A stretch of 64,000 nucleotides of DNA from Photobacterium alginatilyticum (GCF_009910675.1 NZ_RSEJ01000007.1:1-64000), one strand, 5' to 3'. Shown: positions 1 through 8,576, numbered from the stretch's first letter. The notes: generated from the letters alone by a model not told the origin. Made by a program: numbers and translations.

Positions 1-147
1 GATTTCTGTTCGTCACAACCAAGTTTTGCCATTTGCTTCCTTCAGATTTCACCTCACGGTGAACACCCTTGCATAGGCTAACGGTTCTCGCTCGACTGAG
101 CCCGTAGAGGACTTTCACCTCCTAGAACAACGCCATGCTCGGCGCAC
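1..147 (-). ncRNA. Group II intron, 5' portion (probably group IIC), cut by the window edge
   Basis: Read on the minus strand, the segment begins GTGCGCC, which fits the GUGYG 5' end of group II introns. It continues with a domain I hairpin containing GGAGGTGAAAGTCC and later GAGGTGAAATCTGAAGG, both recurrent in bacterial group II ribozymes. The 5' splice junction falls just after the T-run of the terminator that ends the tRNA operon, the preferred target of group IIC introns. The reverse transcriptase ORF and domains V and VI would lie beyond the left edge and cannot be seen. The class assignment is inference from the insertion site. Confidence 0.75.
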
Positions 148-149
148 AA

Positions 150-180
150 CGAAAAAAGGCTTACCTTTCGGTAAGCCTTT
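150..180 (-). terminator. Rho-independent terminator of the tRNA operon
   Basis: On the minus strand an 11-bp stem (AAAGGCTTACC with GGTAAGCCTTT) closed by a GAAA-type tetraloop runs into a T-run, just after tRNA-Leu. The group II intron is inserted about 3 nt beyond the T-run. Confidence 0.85.
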
Positions 181-188
181 CAATGAGA

Positions 189-275
189 TGGTGCCCCGGG
201 CCGGACTTGAACCGGCACAACGCGAACGTCGAGGGATTTTAAATCCCTTGTGTCTACCAATTCCACCACCAGGGC
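189..275 (-). tRNA. leuZ: tRNA-Leu(UAA)
   Basis: A class II tRNA with a long variable arm, acceptor beginning GCCCTGG, anticodon loop TTTAAAA giving anticodon TAA, T-loop GGTTCAAGTCC and an encoded CCA end. It closely resembles E. coli leuZ and is the last gene of the Cys-Gly-Leu cluster. Confidence 0.95.
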
Positions 276-372
276 ACGCAATTCTTGATTGCGATGCTCC
301 TAACCAATGTGCTTTATATAAAAGCGGTTAGACACCATCTTGATACTGACTTGATCAATATCTCAAAATTTT

Positions 373-450
373 GAGCGACACACGAGGTTCCCGATTTACG
401 AGGAGCAAGGCGTGACCTCAACCTTGGCAAGGTTGTGCTCTACCCGCTTA
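373..450 (-). pseudogene. Degraded tRNA-Gly copy
   Basis: Most of the 3' half repeats the neighbouring tRNA-Gly(GCC): the acceptor/T-arm bases at 373-390 and the anticodon arm with GCC at about 412-440. The T-arm is split by roughly 20 foreign bases (391-411), and the D-arm and 5' acceptor strand beyond about 440 no longer match, so no cloverleaf can form. It lies between intact tRNA-Gly and tRNA-Leu in the same orientation, as expected of a decayed tandem duplicate. Confidence 0.75.
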
Positions 451-500
451 ACCTACATGTTTCACTACATTCACCACCGCTAGGCAATGAATTATTAAAT

Positions 501-576
501 TGGAGCGACACACGAGGTTCGAACTCGTGACCTCAACCTTGGCAAGGTTGCGCTCTACCAGCTGAGCTAGTGTCGC
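501..576 (-). tRNA. glyW: tRNA-Gly(GCC)
   Basis: A full cloverleaf can be drawn: acceptor GCGACAC pairing with GTGTCGC, D-arm AGCTCAGCTGGTAGAGC, anticodon loop TTGCCAA (anticodon GCC), T-loop GTTCGAAC and an encoded CCA. Middle gene of the cluster. Confidence 0.96.
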
Positions 577-579
577 AAA

Positions 580-653
580 TGGAGGCGCGTCCCGGAGTCG
601 AACCGAGGTCCACGGATTTGCAATCCGCTGCATAGCCACTCTGCCAACGCGCC
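580..653 (-). tRNA. cysT: tRNA-Cys(GCA)
   Basis: Acceptor GGCGCGT pairs with ACGCGCC. The anticodon loop TTGCAAA gives GCA, the T-loop is GTTCGACT, and CCA is encoded. It is the first gene of the tRNA transcription unit, about 50 bp downstream of a near-consensus promoter. Confidence 0.96.
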
Positions 654-706
654 AACTGTCTTTCGACAAACCGCTTAACAAGTCTCCCCGCTGCGGTATG
701 GGGTGC

Positions 707-734
707 ATTCTACGGATTGCTCCCAATGAGTCAA
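707..734 (-). promoter_or_regulatory. Sigma-70 promoter of the tRNA operon with GC-rich discriminator
   Basis: On the minus strand TTGACT (729-734) and TAGAAT (707-712) are separated by 16 bp and followed by GCACCCC. A GC-rich discriminator is typical of stringently controlled stable-RNA promoters. The stretch between 735 and 990 holds no convincing gene. Confidence 0.75.
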
Positions 735-990
735 TAACAAAATGTCAGAATCCAGATCACTTGCTTGAATTGTGCGCAATTGCTCTGTTTTCACAAGCTT
801 TCCGTCTGAATTTTAGCCTTTATTGTGTTCTGAGTATTACTCAACACAGAATCATTAGTCATGATAACCAACAGAAAAACAACTTTTTAAATTAAGCTAT
901 ACAGTTTAGTTCGCTATTTTCTCTTGTTCAGCCTTAATTTTGCGACAACAAAACTTCACTCAACAAATTTGCCCTTCTGGATCACATCAC

Positions 991-1018
991 AAAAAAGCCA
1001 CTCTGGAATCGAGTGGCC
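991..1018 (-). terminator. Terminator of the kdgK-eda operon
   Basis: On the minus strand GCCACTC and GAGTGGC enclose a 7-nt loop and are followed by six Ts. The hairpin starts about 33 bp past the eda stop codon. Confidence 0.85.
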
Positions 1019-1050
1019 TTATACCCAAACTTTCTCAATAAAAATATAGA

Positions 1051-1683
1051 TTACGGGTTCACTAGTTCAACCGCTTCTCTAACCAGTCTGCCGATTTCGT
1101 CCCAGTCACCAGCCTCAATCAGTGCAGGTGCTACCATCCAGGTACCGCCGCAACAATGAACGCGATCAATCGCTAAGTAATCGTTCACATTTGCCTTGCC
1201 AATACCGCCTGTCGGCATAAAGGCAACATCAACATATGGTGCAAGCAGTGACTTGATCATATTGATCCCGCCAGACGCCTCGGCCGGAAAGAACTTCAAG
1301 AAAGTCAGGCCTAGTTCTAATGCCTGCTCAACTTGGCTCGGGTTGTTCACTCCAGGTACCATAGCAATGTCTTGTTCCTGGCAATAACGTACTGTATTTG
1401 GGTTCAAGCCGGGCGCGACGATAAACTCAGCACCCGCAGTTTTGGCGCGATCAACTTGAGCGGCGTTTAATACTGTCCCTGCCCCGATACACATCGAGGG
1501 ATAAGCTTCACGCATCAAGCGAATAGCGTCTTCTGCCGCCTCGGTGCGAAAGGTTACCTCAGCAACAGGCAGGCCATTTTCCACCAGCGTTTTAGCCAAC
1601 GGTACCGCTTGCTCAACATTGTTAATTTGAATCACCGGAATGACTTTGAATCCTTTTAACTTTTCAATCAGTTGTTGAGACAT
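1051..1683 (-). CDS. eda: KDPG / 4-hydroxy-2-oxoglutarate aldolase
   Basis: This 210-residue protein is the bifunctional aldolase that splits 2-keto-3-deoxy-6-phosphogluconate into pyruvate and glyceraldehyde-3-phosphate, the last Entner-Doudoroff step. The Schiff-base lysine is K130 in FLKFFPAE. The catalytic glutamate and phosphate-site arginine correspond to E42 and R46 in EVTFRT, and GAGTV (67-71) and PTGGI are the other hallmarks. Length is normal for the family. It follows kdgK by 19 bp, so the two form one operon that feeds ketodeoxygluconate (from pectin, alginate or uronates) into glycolysis. A strong terminator follows. Confidence 0.95.
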   Translation of the reverse strand: MSQQLIEKLKGFKVIPVIQINNVEQAVPLAKTLVENGLPVAEVTFRTEAAEDAIRLMREAYPSMCIGAGTVLNAAQVDRAKTAGAEFIVAPGLNPNTVRYCQEQDIAMVPGVNNPSQVEQALELGLTFLKFFPAEASGGINMIKSLLAPYVDVAFMPTGGIGKANVNDYLAIDRVHCCGGTWMVAPALIEAGDWDEIGRLVREAVELVNP

Positions 1684-1702
1684 TAAACCTTGTTCCTTTT
1701 AT

Positions 1703-2623
1703 CTACATTAATTCTTTCATTGCTTCAGACGGAATGATTGCCCCCGGATATTGAATGACAATAGATGCCAGACAGTGACCAAGCTCAGCAGCGGCAGTCT
1801 CTGAGCTACCGCTCAGACGCCCTGCCAGATACCCTGCAGCAAAAGAGTCACCGGCAGCACAGGTGTCCACCACGTTTTCAACCATGTTTGCAGCCACATA
1901 CACGGTATCAGGGTAATCACTCTGCAGACCAGATACGACTTTGCATGGCTCACAGCCTCGCTTAATAACAACTTCAGGGCAGCCGATGTCCTGGCACCGT
2001 TTCACAATATCACTTTTGCCCCACACCGCATATTCATCCTGCTCGGTAAGCAAAGCAATGTCAGCAAAGGGCAAAGCCTGCGAATACCAGTACTGGGCTT
2101 GTTTCGACGTCCAAAGCTGAGGGCGAAAATTATTATCAAACAATATCATACCGCCATTGGCTTTATGTTTCTCTAACAAGGTGATTAATACCGCTTTCGC
2201 TTCTTCTGCCAGAATTGCCAGACTAACGCCGCTTATGTACAAAGCATCAAAACGGTGGTTGTCAATCGCCTGTTCGAGGGGCGACCACAACTCCGAGAAA
2301 TAGAACTTCGCAGCACTGTCATTACGCCAGTAATGAAAATGACGTTCACCATTAGGTTCTGTCTCGACGAGATAAATACCAGGCAGCTTGTTCTCGAGCT
2401 TTTTCACCATATGGGTCTCAATGCCTTCAGCATGCCAAGCCCCGAGCATATCCTGGCTAATATTGTCGGTCCCTAGCGCCGTTGCATAGCTAACCGTCAG
2501 CCCGCGTGAAGCTCCCAACCGAGATAAATACAGCGCCGTATTGAGTGTATCGCCGCCAAATGTCCGCTGCAGCGGCAGGCCACTTAGCTCAATCATACAT
2601 TCACCAAAAAAAGCAATTTTCAC
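1703..2623 (-). CDS. kdgK: 2-dehydro-3-deoxygluconokinase (PfkB family)
   Basis: This 306-residue sugar kinase phosphorylates 2-keto-3-deoxygluconate to KDPG, the substrate of the downstream eda. The N-terminal FGGDTLNTALYLSRLG is the first PfkB signature. DTCAAGDSFAAGYLAG near residue 260 is the second, with the catalytic Asp in AAGD. The start is GTG with GAGG about 8 nt upstream. A perfect palindrome 21 bp before the start suggests repressor control. Other PfkB kinases are possible, but the pairing with eda makes KdgK the best call. Confidence 0.93.
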   Translation of the reverse strand: MKIAFFGECMIELSGLPLQRTFGGDTLNTALYLSRLGASRGLTVSYATALGTDNISQDMLGAWHAEGIETHMVKKLENKLPGIYLVETEPNGERHFHYWRNDSAAKFYFSELWSPLEQAIDNHRFDALYISGVSLAILAEEAKAVLITLLEKHKANGGMILFDNNFRPQLWTSKQAQYWYSQALPFADIALLTEQDEYAVWGKSDIVKRCQDIGCPEVVIKRGCEPCKVVSGLQSDYPDTVYVAANMVENVVDTCAAGDSFAAGYLAGRLSGSSETAAAELGHCLASIVIQYPGAIIPSEAMKELM

Positions 2624-2643
2624 GCCGCCATCCTCTTCTCACC

Positions 2644-2661
2644 AGGCTTTATGTAAAGCCT
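2644..2661. promoter_or_regulatory. Palindrome upstream of kdgK, candidate operator
   Basis: AGGCTTTA and TAAAGCCT are perfect 8-bp arms around a TG centre, placed 21-38 bp before the kdgK start codon. With no T-run and this position it looks more like a repressor site or 5'-UTR hairpin than a terminator. The regulator is unknown. Confidence 0.45.
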
Positions 2662-2782
2662 AATGGATGATGCATACCTTACAGCATCACAAAGGCCTGC
2701 ATTTCGCCAAGTTTTAGAGAATTATGTTGAGAATGTATAAATAGCTATGAACAACAATACGTTGCGTTCACTCACGATCGTC

Positions 2783-3166
2783 TCATCCCTCATACAGCTC
2801 CAACGGCAGACCATCGGGATCATTAAAGAAAGTGAATTTCTTACCGGTATATTCATCGACTCGAATGGGCTCGACGTCAACCTGGCAACTCATTAAATAC
2901 CCAGCAAAATCTTCGACAGAGTCGACAACAAAAGCTAAATGCCTCAAACCACTGGCTTCAGGAAAGCTGGACCGCGATGGTGGGGAAGGAAAAGAAAACA
3001 ACTCAACTTGGCTACCATCCGGTAACTGCAAGTCGAGCTTATACGATTCACGATTTGCCCGGTAATTCTCTTCTATTACAGACAAACCCAGTACTTCAAC
3101 ATAAAAGTGCTTTGATCTTGCATAATCAGAACAGATGATCGCCGCGTGGTGTATCCCTTTTAACAT
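2783..3166 (-). CDS. gloA2: VOC-family protein (GloA2/YaeR-like)
   Basis: This 127-residue single-domain vicinal-oxygen-chelate protein strongly resembles E. coli YaeR/GloA2. It has the GIHHAAIICSDY start, an ELFSFP strand and the C-terminal FFNDPDGLPLELYE. Candidate metal ligands are the His of IHHAAI, the Glu of VELFSF, the His of GLRHLAF and the Glu of LELYEG. The family includes glyoxalase I-like enzymes, but the substrate of YaeR is not established. It appears monocistronic and is not obviously linked to its neighbours. Confidence 0.85.
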   Translation of the reverse strand: MLKGIHHAAIICSDYARSKHFYVEVLGLSVIEENYRANRESYKLDLQLPDGSQVELFSFPSPPSRSSFPEASGLRHLAFVVDSVEDFAGYLMSCQVDVEPIRVDEYTGKKFTFFNDPDGLPLELYEG

Positions 3167-3270
3167 GAATAATGCTCTCTATGAGGCTGCTGAAGTGGTG
3201 CAGCAATTCCTCAAAATTCTATTGAAAGCTTCTATTATCATACTCTTAACTATGATTTTCTAGCCAGAAC

Positions 3271-3295
3271 AAAATGGAGCTAAAAAAGCTCCTTT
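3271..3295 (-). terminator. Probable terminator after the response-regulator gene
   Basis: GGAGCT and AGCTCC form a 6-bp stem around a short T-rich loop. On the minus strand it is followed by ATTTTG, a weak U-tract. It lies about 65 bp beyond the stop of the receiver-TPR gene. Confidence 0.45.
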
Positions 3296-3357
3296 AAAGT
3301 GAAAATAAGGTTCCTGACGGCCATTGATGGCCTCAACAGGAGCATCCATAGACAGCG

Positions 3358-5034
3358 TCAAGCCGCCGGAACCCTTGTCAAACTTCCTACCCGTTTCATG
3401 GCTAATTTATAGAGTTCTCTGGCTCTTTTGGCTTCACTTTCACTTGGGCGCGTATCATTCTGATAAACCCAATGACAGGATTCGATTACCCCTTTGACCT
3501 CTTTCAGACCTAAGAAAGAAGGCGTAGACAGCGCGGTAAGCTCAAGTATCAAAAAGCACAGCTTATAGTGAAACGGCACCATCTGGAATGCCCGGTATGC
3601 ATCCTCAATAGCTTGCGTCGCCAGATTGTTATTCCGCTTCTCGAAAGCTTGCTCAACAAGCTTTCCGCCTTCGCTTAGCCGATGGTTAATTTCTGAGTGA
3701 CAGGCTTCCAGCAGCTTTACCTGGCTTTGAATCAAGGCCGCATCATCAGCATTACCACACAAGTCCCTTGCAACCTGCATTGTCTTTTCATACTTATCCG
3801 GCATACCACAAAAGCCGTACAAGCGGGCAATATTCAGTACCGTGTAGTAGTCATCGATGGGCTTATCATGAATATTAATTTTGCTAACGATGGTAAAGCA
3901 GTCTTCAATTTCACCATGCAGACAGGCAAGTATCGCTACGCCGACCAAGGCCCCCATTTCACTTTCATAGCGCTCTTTGTCTGTATCACCACTCACTTTA
4001 TGTTCAATGATGTTATGCCTGGCCTCTTTAACCAATTCGGCACTCTCGACATTATCCTCAACATAGATACTGGCAAGCATCAGAGAAACTGCAACATTCA
4101 GGTTGATCCCATAGCTAAAGCGGTTTGTCCCTAGCACCTTACTGGTATAACGCTGATAACCAATTGCAGCTTTTTCGTGCTGCTGCAAGGAAGCGTATAG
4201 GTTAGCAATAATAAGTTCGCGTAGCGGATTGGCCGAATTCACCTTATGCAAAATATTAAATTGCTCCAAGGCTTCCGGTACTCGGTCAGAGGCCATCAAA
4301 CATCCCGCCAGGTGCTTTCTCGCCAAGGGTTGCTTTGGGTACTTATCGAGGATCTCCTGAAAGACGGCTTCTGCCGCTTTTAGGTCGCCAAGCTCTTTAA
4401 GTGCCTGCCCGAAACCGACTCTCGGCCATAAGTGATCGGTATGCTTACACGCTTCTTCATAGAATTGTTTGGCTTCCTGATGGCGCTCTGAGCGAAGTAA
4501 ACAGTCACCGTTTATTCTGTCAATGTAACCAGAATACGCCGGGAAGTTCTTTTTATATCGCTGGCAAAGGCCGATTGCAGTCTGAAACTCTTTGTTATCA
4601 ACGGCCATCAATAAAGGAAACAGTGCAGCCTTTCTTTCCAGAACTTTTTCTATTCGCTCAACAAACACCGCGCCACAAAATGGCTTTATTAAATAGTCGT
4701 CAGGTTCTAGCTCTATAAAATGAGAAACAACTTGCTCGGTGTTATCTCCCGTTACACATATAAAAACGCCATCACTCGGTAAAAGATTCCGCTGCTTTAC
4801 CTCATCGAAAATAAGCCCACCGTCAATATGATGACGCATATTATAATCACTGATGACAATATCATAACTATGACTGGCTAATAAACGAAGTGCTTTCAGG
4901 CTATCTGTCGTGCTATCGATATTATCATTGCTGATCCCTGCACTATTTAACATAGACCTCATCAACGAAATTGCCGTGCTTGAGTCATCTATCAGCAGTA
5001 ATTTTTTACCTGTTATCACATTACAGCCCTCCAT
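3358..5034 (-). CDS. Response regulator: receiver domain fused to TPR repeats
   Basis: Of about 558 residues, the first 130 are a CheY-like receiver: DD pair in LLLIDDS, phospho-acceptor Asp in DIVISDYNM, conserved Thr in ICVTGD and Lys in YLIKPF. The rest is helical, with several TPR-like repeats around residues 170-330 and no DNA-binding or enzymatic domain, so output is probably through protein-protein contact. Such receiver-TPR proteins occur in Vibrionaceae, but I know no defined function. The start is uncertain: a GTG at codon 6 (position 5019) has GGAGGG 7 nt upstream, much better than the signal before the ATG, so the protein may be five residues shorter. No partner kinase is adjacent. 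Confidence 0.88.
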   Translation of the reverse strand: MEGCNVITGKKLLLIDDSSTAISLMRSMLNSAGISNDNIDSTTDSLKALRLLASHSYDIVISDYNMRHHIDGGLIFDEVKQRNLLPSDGVFICVTGDNTEQVVSHFIELEPDDYLIKPFCGAVFVERIEKVLERKAALFPLLMAVDNKEFQTAIGLCQRYKKNFPAYSGYIDRINGDCLLRSERHQEAKQFYEEACKHTDHLWPRVGFGQALKELGDLKAAEAVFQEILDKYPKQPLARKHLAGCLMASDRVPEALEQFNILHKVNSANPLRELIIANLYASLQQHEKAAIGYQRYTSKVLGTNRFSYGINLNVAVSLMLASIYVEDNVESAELVKEARHNIIEHKVSGDTDKERYESEMGALVGVAILACLHGEIEDCFTIVSKINIHDKPIDDYYTVLNIARLYGFCGMPDKYEKTMQVARDLCGNADDAALIQSQVKLLEACHSEINHRLSEGGKLVEQAFEKRNNNLATQAIEDAYRAFQMVPFHYKLCFLILELTALSTPSFLGLKEVKGVIESCHWVYQNDTRPSESEAKRARELYKLAMKRVGSLTRVPAA

Positions 5035-5315
5035 AGCCTATTAATAACTGTAAAAATGCCTCTTTAACGATAGGGCTTCTTGTTGTCTTACCTCAATAAT
5101 AGTAAAGGGTTAACGATATGAACACTGTTGAATCGATTTTATGATCAAGCACATGTTTCAATAGAGAAACACTTTGCTGTAAAGAATACTAACCACGCAA
5201 GAATACGCAAAAACACTTAAGTCAATGACCGCCTATTCTTATAAGTAATTTTATATAATAAGTAAATCACCAGAAGGAATTGATTGAAATGCCTGGCATC
5301 AATACCCAATAAGGA

Positions 5316-5345
5316 TAAAAAAGATGAGCGCTTGCTCATCTTTCT
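5316..5345 (-). terminator. Terminator of the nrfE-ccmG-nrfF operon
   Basis: A perfect 9-bp stem (AAGATGAGC with GCTCATCTT) and 4-nt loop, with a T-run on the minus strand, lies 60 bp after the nrfF stop. The remaining 5035-5315 contains nothing I can call a gene. Confidence 0.8.
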
Positions 5346-5407
5346 TAAAAATCATGCTGATGGATATCACATCTTTATAAATATAATTCTTAATTATATT
5401 TATAAAA

Positions 5408-5875
5408 TCATCGAACTTGTTTTCGAATAGAATAATACGCCACACTGCCAAATAATATAAATAACAGTATTGGCCCGCCCCACAATATATAAGTACTGGG
5501 CAATAACTTTGGCTTATACAAGACAAAGTCACCAAAACGACTTGTCATGTATTCAACAATTTCTGGATCCGACTTTCCTTGATCAACCATCTGGTAGACC
5601 TTCAGCCTCAGATCCTTGGCAACAGGCGAATTTGACTCTATGAGATTCTGGTTCTGACACTGTGGGCAGCGCAAGCCCTTTGATAAGGCTATAGCTCTAT
5701 TTTGGTCGACAATAGAACGAAATTGGAAAGTTTCTACCGACTCGACAAGCTCTGTATCGGCAGCCACAAACACTTGCGCTGTTTGTGCATAAGCCGTCAG
5801 CGAACCTGTAAGTCCAGCGATACAAAAGGCCATCGCCAGTAACACTCGTTTTAAAGCCCCGGTGAACTTAACCAT
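5408..5875 (-). CDS. nrfF: Cytochrome c heme-lyase subunit NrfF (CcmH-like)
   Basis: This is the small redox subunit of the NrfEFG heme lyase, which attaches heme to the CWSCK site of NrfA. The N-terminal segment (about residues 9-30) is a signal peptide ending in AYA. The active-site CPQC (C70/C73) lies in LRCPQCQNQN, followed by the family motif SRFGDFVLYKP, and a C-terminal membrane helix ends the protein. I place the start at the ATG at 5875, which has GAGG upstream and overlaps the ccmG stop by 8 nt; the longer frame would run far into ccmG. At 155 residues it matches NrfF/CcmH N-domain length. Confidence 0.9.
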   Translation of the reverse strand: MVKFTGALKRVLLAMAFCIAGLTGSLTAYAQTAQVFVAADTELVESVETFQFRSIVDQNRAIALSKGLRCPQCQNQNLIESNSPVAKDLRLKVYQMVDQGKSDPEIVEYMTSRFGDFVLYKPKLLPSTYILWGGPILLFILFGSVAYYSIRKQVR

Positions 5876-6407
5876 TTTTTCCCTCCTCAAGCTGCCTAAG
5901 CACAGGGACAAACTCCTGCTCCCATATTTTTCGGTTAAGCGCGCCGACATAGCGATGACGGATCACACCATTACGATCAACCAAATAGCTTTCAGGCGTA
6001 CCATAGACCCCCAGGTCGATCGCCAGGCTCCCTTTAGGATCAAAGATCACCGACTGATACGGATTACCCGACAGTGATAGCTCATTCAGCGCAGCCTGAC
6101 GATCATCTCGATAGTTCAGGCCAATAACGCTCATTTTATCCTTCTGAGCCAGCTCTAGTAGAAATGGGTGTTCTGACTTACAGATACCACACCAGGAAGC
6201 CCATACATTCAGCAGCCGAACCTGCCCAGTCAGTGAGGTTTGAGTCAGGGTGAATTGTTCATTATCAAGCGCGGTAAGGCTAAATTCAGGCACTGACCTG
6301 CCCTGCAATGGCGACGCCGTGGTGGTATTGTCAGCGCGCATCGCAAAGGCAATGATAGCACCAGCCAACAGGACGAAAACCAAAGGAATAAAACGGGAAA
6401 TCTTCAT
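5868..6407 (-). CDS. Thiol:disulfide oxidoreductase, CcmG/DsbE type, of the nrf cluster
   Basis: This 179-residue membrane-anchored periplasmic thioredoxin has an N-terminal helix (residues 5-22). Its active site is WCGIC (C73/C76) and the cis-Pro loop is YGTPESYLV. It probably keeps the apocytochrome CXXCH/CXXCK thiols or the NrfF thiols reduced during heme ligation. It lies between nrfE (10-bp gap) and nrfF (8-bp overlap), so the three are translated from one message. The E. coli nrf operon has no such gene between nrfE and nrfF, while gammaproteobacterial ccm operons do have ccmF-ccmG-ccmH. Confidence 0.9.
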   Translation of the reverse strand: MKISRFIPLVFVLLAGAIIAFAMRADNTTTASPLQGRSVPEFSLTALDNEQFTLTQTSLTGQVRLLNVWASWCGICKSEHPFLLELAQKDKMSVIGLNYRDDRQAALNELSLSGNPYQSVIFDPKGSLAIDLGVYGTPESYLVDRNGVIRHRYVGALNRKIWEQEFVPVLRQLEEGKNG

Positions 6408-6417
6408 TGTTCTCTCC

Positions 6418-8397
6418 TTACTGTTTCCACATCACAATCGTCGTCGGCGACAATGCCTTGCTCTCACGTGAGTACATGGCTTTGACCCTGAGTCTCGCTA
6501 ACACAGCCAGTGCACCGCCCAGCATCATCATGATACTTCCGATCCAGAGCCAGCGAACAAAGGGCTTATACTGGATCCTCACCGCGTAATCAGTCCGGTT
6601 AAGTTTCTCGGCCAGGGTAATGTATATATCGCCCTGCCAGTACCACTTGATTCCCGGCTCGCTCATGTTCATGGTACGAACGGTATAATGACGACGCTGC
6701 GGCTGAATCATGGCTTCAAATTGTCCGTCCTTACTGACCTCAATGTTAGCCTGCTCGGCGGTATAGTTTGGACCAATGAGCAGCTCGGTCTCACGATAGA
6801 CAAACTGATAGCCACTCAGATTCAGTACATCCCCAGGTCCCATCTTGTTACTGGTTTCCACCGAGTAATAGCTGACCAGTGCAGCCCCAATGATCGTGAC
6901 GGCAACACCGCAATGCGCTATCACCATGGCTATCAGCCTCAGCGGCGCATGCCCCAACTGTCGCTCGCGAAGCGCTCTATGCCTCAGATAGAAAGCCTGT
7001 ATTGCCGTGAGTGATATCCAAATTGCAGAAATGAATGACAAACAGACAACCAGATTGATCCCACGCTCAAACCACACAGACAATGCCACGCCAAGCACAA
7101 TAGAGACAGACATCGGTGTCAGTGTTCGGGTAATAAGATCATCTGTCGACACGCGATGCCAGCGGATCAACACGCCGAATCCCATAAAGATGAAAAACAA
7201 GAAGCTCAGCGGTACAAACAAGGCGTTAAAGTAGGGTGCACCAACTGAGATATTGCCTAAGTCCAACGCCTGGAAAACCATCGGGTAAAAGGTGCCAAGC
7301 AGAATCGTCAGCGTCGCAACAGCCAGCAAGCTGTTACCGGCCAAAAACGTCGCTTCTTTTGACAGGAAGCCGAACGTTGCCGGACGACTATGTCGTTCGG
7401 CATTCAGTGCAAACAATACGAGCGAGATAATAAGCAGTACCCCGAGTATGGCCAGCAGCGTAACCCCGCGAGTAGGATCCACGGCAAAGGCATGGACCGA
7501 GGTCAACACGCCAGAGCGCACAATAAAAGTACCGAGCAAGCTCAGAGAGAAAGTGAAAATAGCCAGGAGCAGCGTCCAGTTACTCAGCGCCTTCCGGTAT
7601 TCGGTAATGATCAGCGAGTGCATCAGGGCGGTTCCTGTCAGCCAGGGCATCAGAGAAGCATTCTCGACCGGGTCCCAGAACCACCAGCCACCCCAGCCCA
7701 GTTCGTAATAGGCCCACCAGGAACCCAATGCGATACCACCGGTCAGAAAGACCCATGAGGCAACGGTCCATGGCCGGCTCCAGCGTGCCCACGGGATCCC
7801 TTTATTCTTGGTGGTTAATGCTGCAATGGCAAATGCAAAGCTAACGGCAAAGCCTACGTAACCCAGGTATAACATCGGCGGGTGGAAGATTAGGCCGATA
7901 TCCTGCAACATCGGATTTAAGTCTCGCCCTTCCAGAGGAGCTGGCAGAAGGCGCAAGAAAGGATTCGATACAAGCAGCAGAAACAGGCTAAACACCGCCG
8001 TCAGAATAGCCAATGTCACTAACACTCTAGCGATAAAGGCTTCGTCTCGCTGACGGGAACAATAGGCAACCGCTGCCGCCCAACCTGAGAGCGAAAACAG
8101 CCAGAACAAGAATGAGCCTTCATGGCCGCCCCAGACAGCAGCTATTTTAAAAAACAGCGGTAACTGACTATTGGAGTGATGAGCAATATAAGCCACAGAA
8201 AAGTCATCGGCAGCAAAGCTGTATCCCAACAGAATAATAGCGACCGAGATAAATATAAAAGCGCCATAACTTAATGGCCATGCATAGCGAGTAAGGTATG
8301 AATCCTTTTTGATCAAACCGACAACTGGAACCGTTCCTCCCAGCAGCGCGAAAGCAAATCCCAATATTAATGCATAATGTCCAACTTCAGGGATCAT
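6418..8397 (-). CDS. nrfE: Heme lyase subunit NrfE (CcmF family)
   Basis: This 659-residue polytopic inner-membrane protein of the CcmF/NrfE family has about 14-15 hydrophobic segments. The tryptophan-rich WWD heme-binding motif WGGWWFWDPVENASLMPWL is intact, and HHSN and PPMLYLGYVG are family-typical. It pairs with NrfF and NrfG to attach the lysine-coordinated catalytic heme of NrfA. Placement with ccmG- and nrfF-like genes in the nrf locus favours NrfE over the general CcmF. The 230-bp gap to nrfD, with a hairpin, suggests a separate promoter or partial read-through. Confidence 0.92.
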   Translation of the reverse strand: MIPEVGHYALILGFAFALLGGTVPVVGLIKKDSYLTRYAWPLSYGAFIFISVAIILLGYSFAADDFSVAYIAHHSNSQLPLFFKIAAVWGGHEGSFLFWLFSLSGWAAAVAYCSRQRDEAFIARVLVTLAILTAVFSLFLLLVSNPFLRLLPAPLEGRDLNPMLQDIGLIFHPPMLYLGYVGFAVSFAFAIAALTTKNKGIPWARWSRPWTVASWVFLTGGIALGSWWAYYELGWGGWWFWDPVENASLMPWLTGTALMHSLIITEYRKALSNWTLLLAIFTFSLSLLGTFIVRSGVLTSVHAFAVDPTRGVTLLAILGVLLIISLVLFALNAERHSRPATFGFLSKEATFLAGNSLLAVATLTILLGTFYPMVFQALDLGNISVGAPYFNALFVPLSFLFFIFMGFGVLIRWHRVSTDDLITRTLTPMSVSIVLGVALSVWFERGINLVVCLSFISAIWISLTAIQAFYLRHRALRERQLGHAPLRLIAMVIAHCGVAVTIIGAALVSYYSVETSNKMGPGDVLNLSGYQFVYRETELLIGPNYTAEQANIEVSKDGQFEAMIQPQRRHYTVRTMNMSEPGIKWYWQGDIYITLAEKLNRTDYAVRIQYKPFVRWLWIGSIMMMLGGALAVLARLRVKAMYSRESKALSPTTIVMWKQ

Positions 8398-8576
8398 TGA
8401 ATTTCCTTAAAACTTTATCCTGTCACCATCTTGATGTAACCCGAAAATTACAGCTTTGCCCTCGATCAATGAACCGGACCTATTTGTAATATCTTTATCG
8501 TTACAAGAAACAATCTGATGGTTAACAGCTGCTTCATATGCAACCAATAAAGCAAACATCTTTAGCAACTGAAACA

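Noticed and set aside
698..895. A 65-codon frame upstream of the tRNA operon
   Set aside because: It overlaps the tRNA promoter and has no Shine-Dalgarno or family likeness.
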